Positions 18,288 to 26,281 of a DNA stretch of 64,000 nucleotides are shown piece after piece. Location of the stretch: NCBI GenBank assembly GCA_947259705.1, contig CAMYNL010000006.1, forward strand, positions 1 to 64,000. Reading direction: 5' to 3'. Both the position numbers and the translations under genes were made by a program. The stretch's first letter is position 1. Each line of letters begins with the position of its first letter. The notes under the pieces are model-generated. The model did not search any database. It worked only from the letters and a program-made list of their open reading frames with translations, and had not been told where the DNA came from. Source of the DNA: an uncultured Gammaproteobacteria bacterium (GTDB lineage: Bacteria; Pseudomonadota; Gammaproteobacteria; Arenicellales; JAANXG01).

Positions 18288-18864
18288 TCCGCCTTGACCC
18301 GGCGGGTGAAACGGTAGAGGGCGATCTCACCCAGCAGGTTCGGCAGCAGCCGCAGCCCGAGGCTGGTCTTGTGGGCGTTTCGAAATCCTGCAGCGTGCAC
18401 AGATGGATGTTCGGGGTGTCGTACCATTGGTTGGGCAGTGCGGTGTTAATCGGCATCCGCCCGCGCAGCCCGATGTGGTAGCGAACATGCCAGTGACCGA
18501 AGTTGGGGAAAGTCACGATGCCGATGGTGCCCACCCGCAGCATCTCCCTGAGCAGCTGCGCCGGATAATGCATCGCCTGCAGGGTCAGTGACAGCACCAC
18601 GCAGTCGAAGGAGTCATCGTCGAACTCGGCCAGACCGCGGTCGAGATCGGTCTGTATGACGTTGATGCCGTTGCGCAGGCAGGCCGGGATGTAGATATCG
18701 TCGAGCTCCAGGCCGTAGCCGCCGACGTTCTTGTGTTGCGCCAGGTGTTTCATGAGCGTGCCGTCGCCGCAACCCAGGTCCAGTACCCGGCTGCCGGGCC
18801 TGATCCATTCGGCGATGATGGCGAAATCGGGGCGCAGCCCGCTGTTGGCAGGGGCCATGGACAT
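18284..18864 (-). pseudogene. metW: metW, frameshifted with internal deletion
   Basis: MetW is a methyltransferase-like partner of MetX in methionine synthesis. Residues 1-162 are normal (VLDLGCGDGTLMKHLA SAM motif, ITFPNFGHW-like VTFPNFGHW, QWYDTPNIHLCTLQDFE). After GATTTCGAA (about 18383) the frame turns into unrelated Pro/Arg-rich sequence, while a second frame resumes with HKTSLGLRLLPNLLGEIALYRFTRRVKAD and stops at 18284. About 20-25 residues of the usual protein are missing at the junction, so this is a deletion whose length is not a multiple of three. The ATG overlaps the stop of the SRAP gene. It may be a true lesion or an assembly error. Confidence 0.85.
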
Positions 18865-19565
18865 CAGCTGCCGTTTGCGCCTGCGAGCGGCTCGATACAG
18901 CGCGGATCATCGTGCTGCGGGTTGTTGACGTAGGTGCTCACCGGATACCACTCCATCTCGTCGGCCGCGAAAGGCCGGATCCACTGCGCCGCTGCCCGGG
19001 TGGAGCCGGTCAGCCAGTCCTCGTAGCCTGCCGGCGGCACGATCACCGGCATGCGGTCATGAATGCTGCGCAACGCCTCGGTGGGTTCGGTAGTGACGAT
19101 GGTGCAGGACTCCACGGCGTCGCCACCATCTGCCCGGGAACGATCCCACAAGCCGCCGAACGCGAATAGCGCACCGTTTCGCAGCCCGATATGGAAGGGC
19201 TGTTTGGCGGCCCGCCCCGCCGCCTTCTGCCACTCGTAGTAGCCGTGGGCGGGGATGAGGCAGCGGCGGCTGCGCCACGGGACCCGGTAGGCGGGTTTGT
19301 CGGCGACGGTCTCCCCCTTGGCATTGGCGGTATTGAACCGGATCGGCTTGCCTTTTGCCCAGAATGGCAGCAGCGGCCAGCGCACCATCGCCAGCTCGCG
19401 GCCATCGTCGGTGTCGCGCACGATGGGCACCATGGTGACGCGGCGGCCGTCGCCGGGCGCGACGTTGAACAGCGGACCTTGGGGAAGGCTGTCCAGCCCG
19501 CGTGCGATGTCGAACGCGGCGAGAAAGGCCTCGGCGTCTGGCGTCACGTTGTAGCGTCCGCACAC
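18864..19565 (-). CDS. yedK: SOS response-associated peptidase (SRAP, YedK/HMCES)
   Basis: 233 residues. SRAP proteins make a thiazolidine crosslink to abasic sites in single-stranded DNA and so protect forks. The catalytic Cys2 (MCGRY) will be exposed after Met removal; the active-site Glu is in PAHGYYEW and the His in IHDRMPVI. Family length is about 220-240. It lies between metX (3-base gap) and metW (1-base overlap), so it is apparently cotranscribed with methionine genes, which is unusual. Confidence 0.93.
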   Translation of the reverse strand: MCGRYNVTPDAEAFLAAFDIARGLDSLPQGPLFNVAPGDGRRVTMVPIVRDTDDGRELAMVRWPLLPFWAKGKPIRFNTANAKGETVADKPAYRVPWRSRRCLIPAHGYYEWQKAAGRAAKQPFHIGLRNGALFAFGGLWDRSRADGGDAVESCTIVTTEPTEALRSIHDRMPVIVPPAGYEDWLTGSTRAAAQWIRPFAADEMEWYPVSTYVNNPQHDDPRCIEPLAGANGS

Positions 19566-19568
19566 CGG

Positions 19569-20711
19569 TCAAATCTCCCTTTCCATTCTTTCCACATATG
19601 CCGAGAAGACATCCACGTACTGCGGGATCTGCAGTAGAAACGCATCGTGCCCCTGGCTGGACTCGATTTCCGCGTAGGACACGTCGAGATCATTATCATG
19701 CAGGGCCTTGACGATCTCGCGGGACCGCTCGGGGGCAAAGCGCCAGTCGCTGGTGAAGGACATCAACATGAAGTCGGCCATCGCGGGCCGGAACGCCGCC
19801 GAGAGGTCGCCCCCGGTGGCCGCCGCCGGATCGAAGTAATCCAGCACCTTGGTCATGAGCAGGTAGGTGTTGGCGTCGAAGCTGCCGACGAAGCTGTCAC
19901 CCTGATGGCGCAGATAGCTCTCCACTTGGAACTCGACGCCGAAGTCGAAGCTGATCCGGTCTTCGCGCAGGTCGCGGCCGAATTTCTCGGCCATGATGTC
20001 GTCCGACAGGTAGGTGATATGGCCGAGCATCCGGGCCAGGCGCAGGCCGCCTCTGGGCTCAGTGCCATGGTCGTGATACCGGCCGTCGTGAAAGTCGGGA
20101 TCGCTGCGAATCGCCTGTCGCGCCACTTCATTGAAGGCGATGTTCTGGGCGGTGAGCTTTGGTGCCGCGGCAATCGCGGCCACGTGCCTGACCCGTTCCG
20201 GGTATTCAATGGCCCACTGCAAACCCTGCATGCCTCCGAGGCTGCCGCCGACCACCGCCAGCCAGGTGCCGATACCGAGGCGGTCCGCCAGTCGGGCCTG
20301 GCTGTGCACCCAGTCGCGCACGGTGAGCAGCGGGAAATCCGGACCGAACGGCCGGCCGCTGTCCGGGTTGATAGTGGCCGGGCCCGTGGTACCGTAGCAT
20401 CCTCCCAGATTGTTGCTGCTGACGATGAAAAAGCGGTCGCTGTCGAGCACCTTGCCGGGGCCGATCATGTTCTCCCACCAGCCGGGTTTCCGGTCGTCCG
20501 CGTGGTGATACCCTGCCGCATGATGACTTCCGCTCAATGCATGACAGACCAGGATGGCGTTGCTGCGCTCCGCGTTGAGCGTGCCATAGGTTTCGTACAC
20601 GATGTCGTAGCCCGCCAGCACACCACCGCTCTCCAGGGACAGTGGCTGATCGAAGTGCATGGACTGCGGCTGGACCAATCCAACCGAACCGGCAGGAAAC
20701 TTGTCAGGCAT
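19569..20711 (-). CDS. metX: homoserine O-acyltransferase MetX
   Basis: Acylates homoserine in methionine synthesis; acetyl- versus succinyl-CoA specificity cannot be decided here. 380 residues, alpha/beta-hydrolase fold. The nucleophile is S157 in [10 protein letters not shown]; the Asp and His of the triad are in [13 protein letters not shown] and [26 protein letters not shown] is typical. It heads a metX-SRAP-metW unit. I see no SAM riboswitch in the 157 bases upstream. Confidence 0.95.
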   Translation of the reverse strand: MPDKFPAGSVGLVQPQSMHFDQPLSLESGGVLAGYDIVYETYGTLNAERSNAILVCHALSGSHHAAGYHHADDRKPGWWENMIGPGKVLDSDRFFIVSSNNLGGCYGTTGPATINPDSGRPFGPDFPLLTVRDWVHSQARLADRLGIGTWLAVVGGSLGGMQGLQWAIEYPERVRHVAAIAAAPKLTAQNIAFNEVARQAIRSDPDFHDGRYHDHGTEPRGGLRLARMLGHITYLSDDIMAEKFGRDLREDRISFDFGVEFQVESYLRHQGDSFVGSFDANTYLLMTKVLDYFDPAAATGGDLSAAFRPAMADFMLMSFTSDWRFAPERSREIVKALHDNDLDVSYAEIESSQGHDAFLLQIPQYVDVFSAYVERMEREI

Positions 20712-20868
20712 GCGCGAAGTCTAACCAAGCAGCGCGAACCGCCGCAATGAGCCAGAAAGGTGTCAGGCTGTGACGCGTTCCCTGTCGATCCCGGCGATGC
20801 GGATGATGTGAACGACGCATGGCGCGCTCAACACGACGCGGATCGTTGATCGCCCCGCAGCCTCCCAA

Positions 20869-21687
20869 ATGAGGAACCTGACCTTGAAACAACCGTTCTC
20901 TGCGATTTACGCAATCATCATTTTCGCCGTCGCCATGCCACTGCAGGCGACGGCACAGGGCATGATGGACCATGTCGACATGCAAAGTCCTGACATGCAG
21001 CAGGCGGAGATGTCGCGTCAACAGGTGCTGGCGCTGATTGACGCCACGCCGGCGGGGGAAAGGCCTGACCTGACCCAGCGCAGGCTGTCGGGCCTGGACC
21101 TGCAGGGAGTCGACTTCAAGGAGGCCGACCTGCGCTGGGCTCGCCTTAACAACACCACCCTGCGCGGCGCCGATCTCAGCGGGGTACGGCTGGACCTGGC
21201 CTGGCTGGTCAACGCCGATCTCAGCGATGCCGACCTCAGCGGGGCCAACCTGTTTTCCACCCAGATGCACGGCGCCAGGCTGGTCAGGGCGCGCCTCGAC
21301 GGCGCCCGCATCGTCGCCAACCTGGAGCGTGCGGACCTGCAAGGTGCCAGCCTGCGCGGCGCGGTCCTGGCGCCGGACATGAAGAACCAGTCCATGGGGC
21401 TGATGCGGGCGCAGCTGCGCTCGGCGAACCTCGACGGCGCCGATCTCACTGGTGCGGATGCCCGGCGGACGGACCTGGAGTTCGCCTCATTGCGCGGGGC
21501 GACACTCGCCGGGGCCGATTTCAGCGGTGCGGAGCTGGCGGGCGCCGATTTCAGCGGGGCCGATGTCGGGGGCTTGAACATCACCGGTGCAGATGTGGCC
21601 GCGGCGAAGCTGGTCTCGCTCAGGAACAAGGCGTCGCTGGTGGGACTGGACAGCGCCAGGAACCTCAACGAGGCGACGCTGGACTAG
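20869..21687 (+). CDS. secreted pentapeptide-repeat protein
   Basis: 272 residues. A signal peptide (QPFSAIYAIIIFAVAMPLQATAQG) is followed by a Met-rich linker and then, from about residue 75 to 250, many A(D/N)Lxx units (for example EADLRWARL, GADLSGV, DADLSGANL, GADLTGADAR) that should fold as a right-handed quadrilateral beta-helix. No enzymatic motif. It is convergent with xoxJ, 8 bases apart, so a role in the methanol-dehydrogenase periplasmic machinery is possible but only by location. Confidence 0.85.
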   Translation: MRNLTLKQPFSAIYAIIIFAVAMPLQATAQGMMDHVDMQSPDMQQAEMSRQQVLALIDATPAGERPDLTQRRLSGLDLQGVDFKEADLRWARLNNTTLRGADLSGVRLDLAWLVNADLSDADLSGANLFSTQMHGARLVRARLDGARIVANLERADLQGASLRGAVLAPDMKNQSMGLMRAQLRSANLDGADLTGADARRTDLEFASLRGATLAGADFSGAELAGADFSGADVGGLNITGADVAAAKLVSLRNKASLVGLDSARNLNEATLD

Positions 21688-21695
21688 GCACGCCG

Positions 21696-22586
21696 TCAGG
21701 ATGCGGGCAGGCTGCCGTCCGGATTGACCAGCGGCACCTCGAACTCCTGCAGCAGTTTTACGATCTGATCCTGGTTCTGCTGCAGCAGACGGTCCAGTCG
21801 ATCGCGCCAGTCGTCGTCCGGGTGACGCGTACCCAGGGCGATGGAGTAATGAAAGCGCACGCCCGGCTCGGAGACCAGGGGTATCACCGCCACCTCCAGT
21901 CCCTGTTCGCGGCCCAGCCGTTTTGCCCTGCCGGCAAGCGGGCCCCACAGCACCGCGGCGCTGATCTCGCCGGCAAACAGGTCCTCGGTGATGGCGCGGC
22001 CCGGGTAATAGTCGAGGTCTCCGGTCTGGGCCTGGTAGCCGTGGATCTGGTCGAACATATCGTACTTGGCGAACCACAGGGTACCGGGGTCGCGCTCGTT
22101 CATCCCCACCTTGAGCGTCGCCTTGCGTTCGTCACTGAGAGCGATGAGGTCCGGCCCTTTGCGAACGTCGTCGAGGCCCCGCCCCTTCACATAGACCAGG
22201 GAATAGGCCGAGGTGTAATAGGGCCGGGTGGTGATGGTGAGTTCATAGTCCTCCGGCACGTTCATTACCACGTCGCATTTGTAGCCCTCGCCACCGGGGT
22301 CTTCGGCACGCAGCGTGTTGCGGATAAAGCCGATGCGCGCGGGAAACCAGGCGTAACTCACGGGCAGACCGAGCTCCCCGGCGAGTATCTCCGCCAGCCG
22401 GTTCTCTATGCCGTCCCTGTCCTTGGTGGAAAACGGCGGGTAGTTGGGGTCGGCGCAGACCTTGAAGGACTTGCGTTCCTGGGCCTGCCCGGCCGGCGCC
22501 GAGACCACCATGAGCGCCGCCAGCGCCGCGATAACGCAGCGTCCCAGGTATGGCCGTTTTGCCGTTCGCGGTATTCCGCGCTTCAC
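21696..22586 (-). CDS. xoxJ: XoxJ, quinoprotein dehydrogenase-associated binding protein
   Basis: 296 residues with an N-terminal signal peptide (VIAALAALMVVSAPAGQAQ) and the periplasmic binding protein type 2 fold: FKVCADPNYPPFSTKD, GIENRLAEILAGELG, CDVVMNVPEDYELTITTRPYYTSAY. XoxJ/MoxJ proteins interact with methanol dehydrogenase and are thought to help its assembly or activation rather than transport. It lies 4 bases downstream of xoxG and follows xoxF, the standard xoxFGJ set. Confidence 0.92.
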   Translation of the reverse strand: MKRGIPRTAKRPYLGRCVIAALAALMVVSAPAGQAQERKSFKVCADPNYPPFSTKDRDGIENRLAEILAGELGLPVSYAWFPARIGFIRNTLRAEDPGGEGYKCDVVMNVPEDYELTITTRPYYTSAYSLVYVKGRGLDDVRKGPDLIALSDERKATLKVGMNERDPGTLWFAKYDMFDQIHGYQAQTGDLDYYPGRAITEDLFAGEISAAVLWGPLAGRAKRLGREQGLEVAVIPLVSEPGVRFHYSIALGTRHPDDDWRDRLDRLLQQNQDQIVKLLQEFEVPLVNPDGSLPAS

Positions 22587-22590
22587 GGTA

Positions 22591-23016
22591 TCACCGGTCG
22601 TAACGTTGCAGCTTGCCCGCGGGCAGCACGCCGTCGGAGCGCGCCTTGAGGTAGGCGTAAAGCTTGTCGATATGCTTCATCACGTTGGGGTTTTCATTCC
22701 AGCCCGGCATCACCCCCATCTGGCCCTTGTAGCCGTTGACGACCACCTCCATGAACCGCGACTGGTCGATCTCCTTCAGCGTGTCAACCAGGCTGGGGGC
22801 GAAGGAACTGCCGTTGGCATCCAGGCCGTGACACACCTGGCACTGGCTGAAGGCGCGGAAACCACGGGTCAGCCACAGATCGATCTTGCAGTTATTAGCC
22901 TCACACTGAACGTGACCGTCGTAGGGCTTCGGCCCGTTGGCACGGGCCGGGGCGAGGCCAAACAGCACCCCCAGACCGATGATGGTCAGCGCCAGCCAAA
23001 TCGCTCGGGTTTTCAA
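22591..23016 (-). CDS. xoxG: XoxG, c-type cytochrome electron acceptor of XoxF
   Basis: 141 residues with a signal peptide ending near ARA. One haem c site, C59-Q-V-C-H63; a downstream Met in GQMGVMPGW may be the axial ligand. An extra pair of cysteines (QCEANNC, residues 38 and 43) lies before the haem domain. XoxG takes electrons from the reduced PQQ of XoxF. It follows xoxF on the same strand after a terminator-like hairpin, so its level may be lower than that of xoxF. Confidence 0.93.
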   Translation of the reverse strand: MKTRAIWLALTIIGLGVLFGLAPARANGPKPYDGHVQCEANNCKIDLWLTRGFRAFSQCQVCHGLDANGSSFAPSLVDTLKEIDQSRFMEVVVNGYKGQMGVMPGWNENPNVMKHIDKLYAYLKARSDGVLPAGKLQRYDR

Positions 23017-23093
23017 CGCAATCCTCCTCGATGCCTCGTCTTGATATGTGTAGTCGGGAATATCCTACTCGAATGGAACCGCTGTGAGCAAAA

Positions 23094-23122
23094 CCCCCGG
23101 TTACGGAATCCGCAACCGGGGG
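23094..23122 (-). terminator. intrinsic terminator between xoxF and xoxG
   Basis: CCCCCGGTT (23094-23102) pairs perfectly with AACCGGGGG (23114-23122) around an 11-base loop. In the direction of xoxF transcription (minus strand) the stem is followed by TTTTGC. It should end most xoxF transcripts and allow partial read-through into xoxGJ. Confidence 0.8.
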
Positions 23123-23178
23123 CTCTTGTAACAAAGCGCATGGCCCGCGCTTCCGCGGGCCATGCTTCGGGGACCTGC

Positions 23179-24984
23179 TTACTTGCCAGGCAATGCGAAG
23201 ACGGTGAGCACGCCGCCCAGCTGGGTGTACTTGCTCAGGGCCCTGTAGGCACCCACTGCGCCCAGACCTTCGGTATCACCCTCCAGTCCGGCCGCCATGC
23301 CGATGCCGGCCCAGCCGCCGACGCCAGACAGCACACCGATGTACTGCTTGCCGTTGTACTCCCAGGTGTTGACATTGCCGATGATGCCGGACGGGGTCTT
23401 GAACTTGTACAGCTCCTTACCCGTCTTGGCGTCAACCGCCTTCAGGTAGCCTTCCAGGGTGCCGTAGAGCACCACGTCGCCGGCGGTCGCCAGCGCACCG
23501 CTCCACGCCGAGAAGGGCTCTGCGTTGGACCACACGATCTTGCCGGTTCCGGCATCCCAGGCGATGAAGTTACCGAGGTGGGTGGAACCGTCGCCGGTCA
23601 CCTTGCCCGCCGGGAACATGCTCAGGGTCGCGCCCACGTAGGGCTGGCCCGCCACGTACTCGACACGGAACGGCTCGTAGTCCATGCACACGTGGTTGGT
23701 GGGCACGTAGAACAGGCCGGTGCGCGGCGAGAAAGCCGCCGGCTGCTGGTCCTTGCTGCCCAGAGCGGCAGGGCAGACGTTCTGCGTGTTGACGTCTTCG
23801 CCGTTCTGGTCGGTGCTGTACTTGGCAACCACCTGCGGCCGGCCGGTCTTCATGTCGACATGGGTGGCCCAGTTAACCGCCGGATCGTACTTCTCCGCCA
23901 CCAGCAGTTCGCCGGTCACGCGATCCATCGTGTAACCGAAGCCATTACGGTCGAAATGCACCAGTGCCTTGCGCTTGCTGCCGCCGACGTCGATATCGGC
24001 CAGGATCATCTCGTTGATGCCGTCATAATCCCATTCGTCATGGGGCGTCATCTGGTAGAACCACTTGGCCATACCGGTATCGGCGTCGCGGGCCATGATG
24101 GTCATGGACCACTTGTTGTCGCCCGGGCGCACCACCGGGTTCCAGGTGCTGGGGTTGCCGGTGCCGTAGTAAATCAGATTCAAGTCCGGATCATAGCTGA
24201 ACCAGCCCCAGGTGGTGCCGCCACCGATCTTCCACTGGTCGCCCTTCCAGGTCTTGAGGCTGGAGTCCTTACCGATCGGCTGGCCCATGGCAGTGGTCTT
24301 CATCGGGTCCACGCACATATCGCTGTCCGGGCCCATGCTGTAGCACTTCCAGGCCAGGCTGCCGTCTTTGATGTTGTAGGCAGCGGCGAAACCGCGCACA
24401 CCGAATTCACCGCCGCTGATGCCGGTCACGATCTTGTCCTTGACAACGAGCGGCGCGTTGGTGTTGGTCATGCCCTTCTTGGGATCACCGTTGGTCACCG
24501 ACCAGACCTTCTTGCCGGTCTTGGCGTCCAGGGCCACCAGATTGGTGTCTGCCTGCTGCAGGAAGATCTTTCCGTCAGCATAAGCCAGACCCCGGTTCAC
24601 GGTGTCGCAGCACATCACCGGAATGACGTCCGGATCCTGCTTGGGCGTATAGATCCAGTTGATGCTCTGGTCGGCAAGGTTGATGGAGAAAACCTTGTTG
24701 GGGAAAGGTGTGTGGACGAAAAGCGTGTCGCCGATAACCATCGGGCCGCCCTCGTGACCGCGGAGCACGCCGGTCGAGAACGTCCAGGCAACCTGCAGAT
24801 CGCCAACGTTTTTGTTGTTGATTTGATCGAGTTTACTATAACGCGTCCCGGCGTAATCTCCTCCCCAGGTGGCCCAGTTGGCTGGGTTCTGAGTCAACTT
24901 CATGACTTCCTGGTTCGCGTTCGCGATCCCGGAAGCCATGGCTGTCGCGGCCACGGCCGCTACGAACGTTAGGCTTCGTTTCAT
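23179..24984 (-). CDS. xoxF: lanthanide-dependent methanol dehydrogenase XoxF
   Basis: Periplasmic PQQ enzyme that oxidises methanol. 601 residues with a signal peptide ending at ANA (about residue 24). Eight tryptophan-docking propeller motifs are seen. The adjacent disulfide C125-C126 lies over PQQ. Metal ligands E193 (GGEFG), N277 ([10 protein letters not shown]) and catalytic D319 are followed by D321 (HDEWDYDG), the extra Asp that marks lanthanide enzymes as opposed to calcium MxaF. Spacings match known XoxF. The ATG at 24984 is preceded by GAAGGAGGG; the upstream open frame is non-coding. A sigma-54 promoter lies about 95 bases upstream. Confidence 0.98.
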   Translation of the reverse strand: MKRSLTFVAAVAATAMASGIANANQEVMKLTQNPANWATWGGDYAGTRYSKLDQINNKNVGDLQVAWTFSTGVLRGHEGGPMVIGDTLFVHTPFPNKVFSINLADQSINWIYTPKQDPDVIPVMCCDTVNRGLAYADGKIFLQQADTNLVALDAKTGKKVWSVTNGDPKKGMTNTNAPLVVKDKIVTGISGGEFGVRGFAAAYNIKDGSLAWKCYSMGPDSDMCVDPMKTTAMGQPIGKDSSLKTWKGDQWKIGGGTTWGWFSYDPDLNLIYYGTGNPSTWNPVVRPGDNKWSMTIMARDADTGMAKWFYQMTPHDEWDYDGINEMILADIDVGGSKRKALVHFDRNGFGYTMDRVTGELLVAEKYDPAVNWATHVDMKTGRPQVVAKYSTDQNGEDVNTQNVCPAALGSKDQQPAAFSPRTGLFYVPTNHVCMDYEPFRVEYVAGQPYVGATLSMFPAGKVTGDGSTHLGNFIAWDAGTGKIVWSNAEPFSAWSGALATAGDVVLYGTLEGYLKAVDAKTGKELYKFKTPSGIIGNVNTWEYNGKQYIGVLSGVGGWAGIGMAAGLEGDTEGLGAVGAYRALSKYTQLGGVLTVFALPGK

Positions 24985-25045
24985 TTGGCCCTCCTTCAGT
25001 GCACCACCATGTTCGTGAAGATGATGCGGGCGTTGGTGGTTAAGT

Positions 25046-25063
25046 AAACTTGTAAACAAGTTT
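25046..25063 (-). promoter_or_regulatory. stem-loop at the predicted 5' end of xoxF mRNA
   Basis: AAACTTG-TAAA-CAAGTTT is a perfect 7-bp inverted repeat. If transcription begins near 25067, as the sigma-54 promoter predicts, the hairpin would occupy about +5 to +22 of the mRNA, where it could protect the 5' end; it could instead be an operator. Confidence 0.5.
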
Positions 25064-25077
25064 CGGCGCTCTGGTGA

Positions 25078-25093
25078 TGCAAACAACATGCCA
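25078..25093 (-). promoter_or_regulatory. sigma-54 (-24/-12) promoter of xoxF
   Basis: The minus strand reads TGGCATGTTGTTTGCA, against the consensus TGGCACGNNNNTTGCW: one mismatch in the 12 fixed positions, with the GG and GC elements at exact spacing. The predicted start near 25067 gives a leader of about 83 bases ending in a strong Shine-Dalgarno. Confidence 0.7.
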
Positions 25094-25112
25094 TACACGG
25101 CGAAGGCCGCGG

Positions 25113-25133
25113 TGGCGTTAGTTTCTGACGCCA
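25113..25133. promoter_or_regulatory. inverted repeat upstream of the xoxF promoter
   Basis: TGGCGT-TAGTTTCTG-ACGCCA, a 6-bp inverted repeat about 50 bases upstream of the predicted start. A possible activator or IHF-adjacent site; function inferred from position. Confidence 0.35.
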
Positions 25134-25209
25134 GATCAAACAGCTTACCAGAGATAAATCGATAAGGCACCTTTATGCGGCCCCAAGTAACGTCCCAAAG
25201 CCGATACAC

Positions 25210-25223
25210 TGTGTCTCGACACA
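25210..25223. promoter_or_regulatory. palindrome TGTGTC-TC-GACACA, candidate activator site
   Basis: A perfect 14-base palindrome about 150 bases upstream of the predicted sigma-54 start of xoxF, the usual distance for an enhancer-binding-protein site. It is also 76 bases before the divergent gene at 25299. The AcoR-type activator at 36208 is the candidate binder. Confidence 0.5.
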
Positions 25224-25298
25224 TCGATCCCTGAAACACGCAGCGAAATCAACTGTCTAGAACATGGTGCAAAGCTGGACAAAGGTACGGCACAAATC

Positions 25299-26246
25299 AT
25301 GAACCGAGTCGTTGACTATGTTCTGCCGGCGGCCGCCATGGTGAGCTGTCTGCTGCTGTCCGGGGCCGCGCGCGCCGGGGCCGCGGCCCCCGATTGCGTC
25401 GATGCTCCGGTGACGGCCGTCGCGGACGGCGTGTATGTACGCCAGGGCCGCCACGCGGTGGTCTTCGAGGGATCCGGCATCGCTAACATCGGATTCGTCG
25501 TCGGCCGGCGTTGCGTCGCGGTGATTGACACCGGTGGCAGCGCGCGGGAGGGCGCCGAGCTGCTCTGTGCTGTGCGCAAGCTCACCACGCTGCCGATATG
25601 TTACGTGATCAACACCCACGTCCATCCCGACCACCTGCTGGGGAACTCGGCCTTCAGGAAGACCGGCGCGGCCTTTGTCGGTCACCGCAACCTGCCGCGC
25701 GATCTCTCTCTGCTTGGGCAGACCTATCTGCAGCGGGCCTCGGCAGCCCAGGGTCGTGTACTGGGGCCGGATTACCTGGTGCCGCCGGACCGCCTCGTCG
25801 AAGACGGCCTGCTGCTGGAACTGGGGGGGCGCACCCTGCTGCTGCAGGCCTATGACCGGGCCCATACCACCAGCGACGTGACCATCCTGGACGACGCCAC
25901 TGACACGCTGTGGTCGGGAGACCTGGTGTTCCTCGAACATGTGCCGGTGCTGGCCGGCAGCGTCAACGGCTGGCTGCGGGCCCTGGAGGCCCTGGAGACG
26001 CTGTCGGCCGCCCGCGTGGTACCGGGCCATGGCCCGGCCGACGGTCCCTGGCCGGATTCCGCCGCCGGTACGCGGCGCTACCTGGCGCTGCTGCGACAGG
26101 AGATCCGGCAGTGGCTGCGCGACGGTGGCGACCTGTGGGACGCCCAGCGCCGACTCGGCATCTCGGAGCGCGACAGCTGGGAGATGTTCGACCGCTACCA
26201 TCAGCGCAACATTGCCAACGCCTTTGCCGAGCTGGAGTGGGAGTAG
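25299..26246 (+). CDS. quinoprotein relay system zinc metallohydrolase (MBL fold)
   Basis: 315 residues, with a signal peptide ending near ARAGA. The metallo-beta-lactamase zinc motif is H107-x-H109-x-D111-H112 (NTHVHPDHLLGN), with later ligands in AHTTSDV and GDLVFLEH and the terminal His in VVPGHGP. This subgroup occurs next to quinoprotein dehydrogenases together with a SoxYZ-like carrier, which is the next gene here; the substrate is unknown. It is divergent from xoxF. A cytoplasmic PqqB-type role is unlikely because of the signal peptide. Confidence 0.85.
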   Translation: MNRVVDYVLPAAAMVSCLLLSGAARAGAAAPDCVDAPVTAVADGVYVRQGRHAVVFEGSGIANIGFVVGRRCVAVIDTGGSAREGAELLCAVRKLTTLPICYVINTHVHPDHLLGNSAFRKTGAAFVGHRNLPRDLSLLGQTYLQRASAAQGRVLGPDYLVPPDRLVEDGLLLELGGRTLLLQAYDRAHTTSDVTILDDATDTLWSGDLVFLEHVPVLAGSVNGWLRALEALETLSAARVVPGHGPADGPWPDSAAGTRRYLALLRQEIRQWLRDGGDLWDAQRRLGISERDSWEMFDRYHQRNIANAFAELEWE

Positions 26247-26281
26247 CTACAATGAAGGTCCGGTAAAGGGGGTACGTCGAT

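Larger units (their letters stand above)
24985..25298. other. 314-base xoxF / metallohydrolase divergent intergenic region
   Basis: No gene is seen here. The region holds the xoxF Shine-Dalgarno (24988-24993), a stem-loop at 25046-25063, the sigma-54 promoter at 25078-25093 and two upstream inverted repeats (25113-25133, 25210-25223). For the divergent gene at 25299 no clear promoter is visible. Confidence 0.7.

Noticed and set aside
20712-20868. Possible SAM riboswitch before metX
   Set aside because: No SAM-I, II or V core pattern seen in the 157-base gap.
21040-21680. Apparent tandem-repeat DNA
   Set aside because: The repetition is the 15-base codon pattern of pentapeptide repeats within a gene, not a CRISPR or satellite repeat.
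22444-24972. Very long plus-strand open frame (842 codons) opposite xoxF
   Set aside because: Composition is His/Gly/Val-rich antisense read-through of a high-GC gene; xoxF on the other strand has full domain content.
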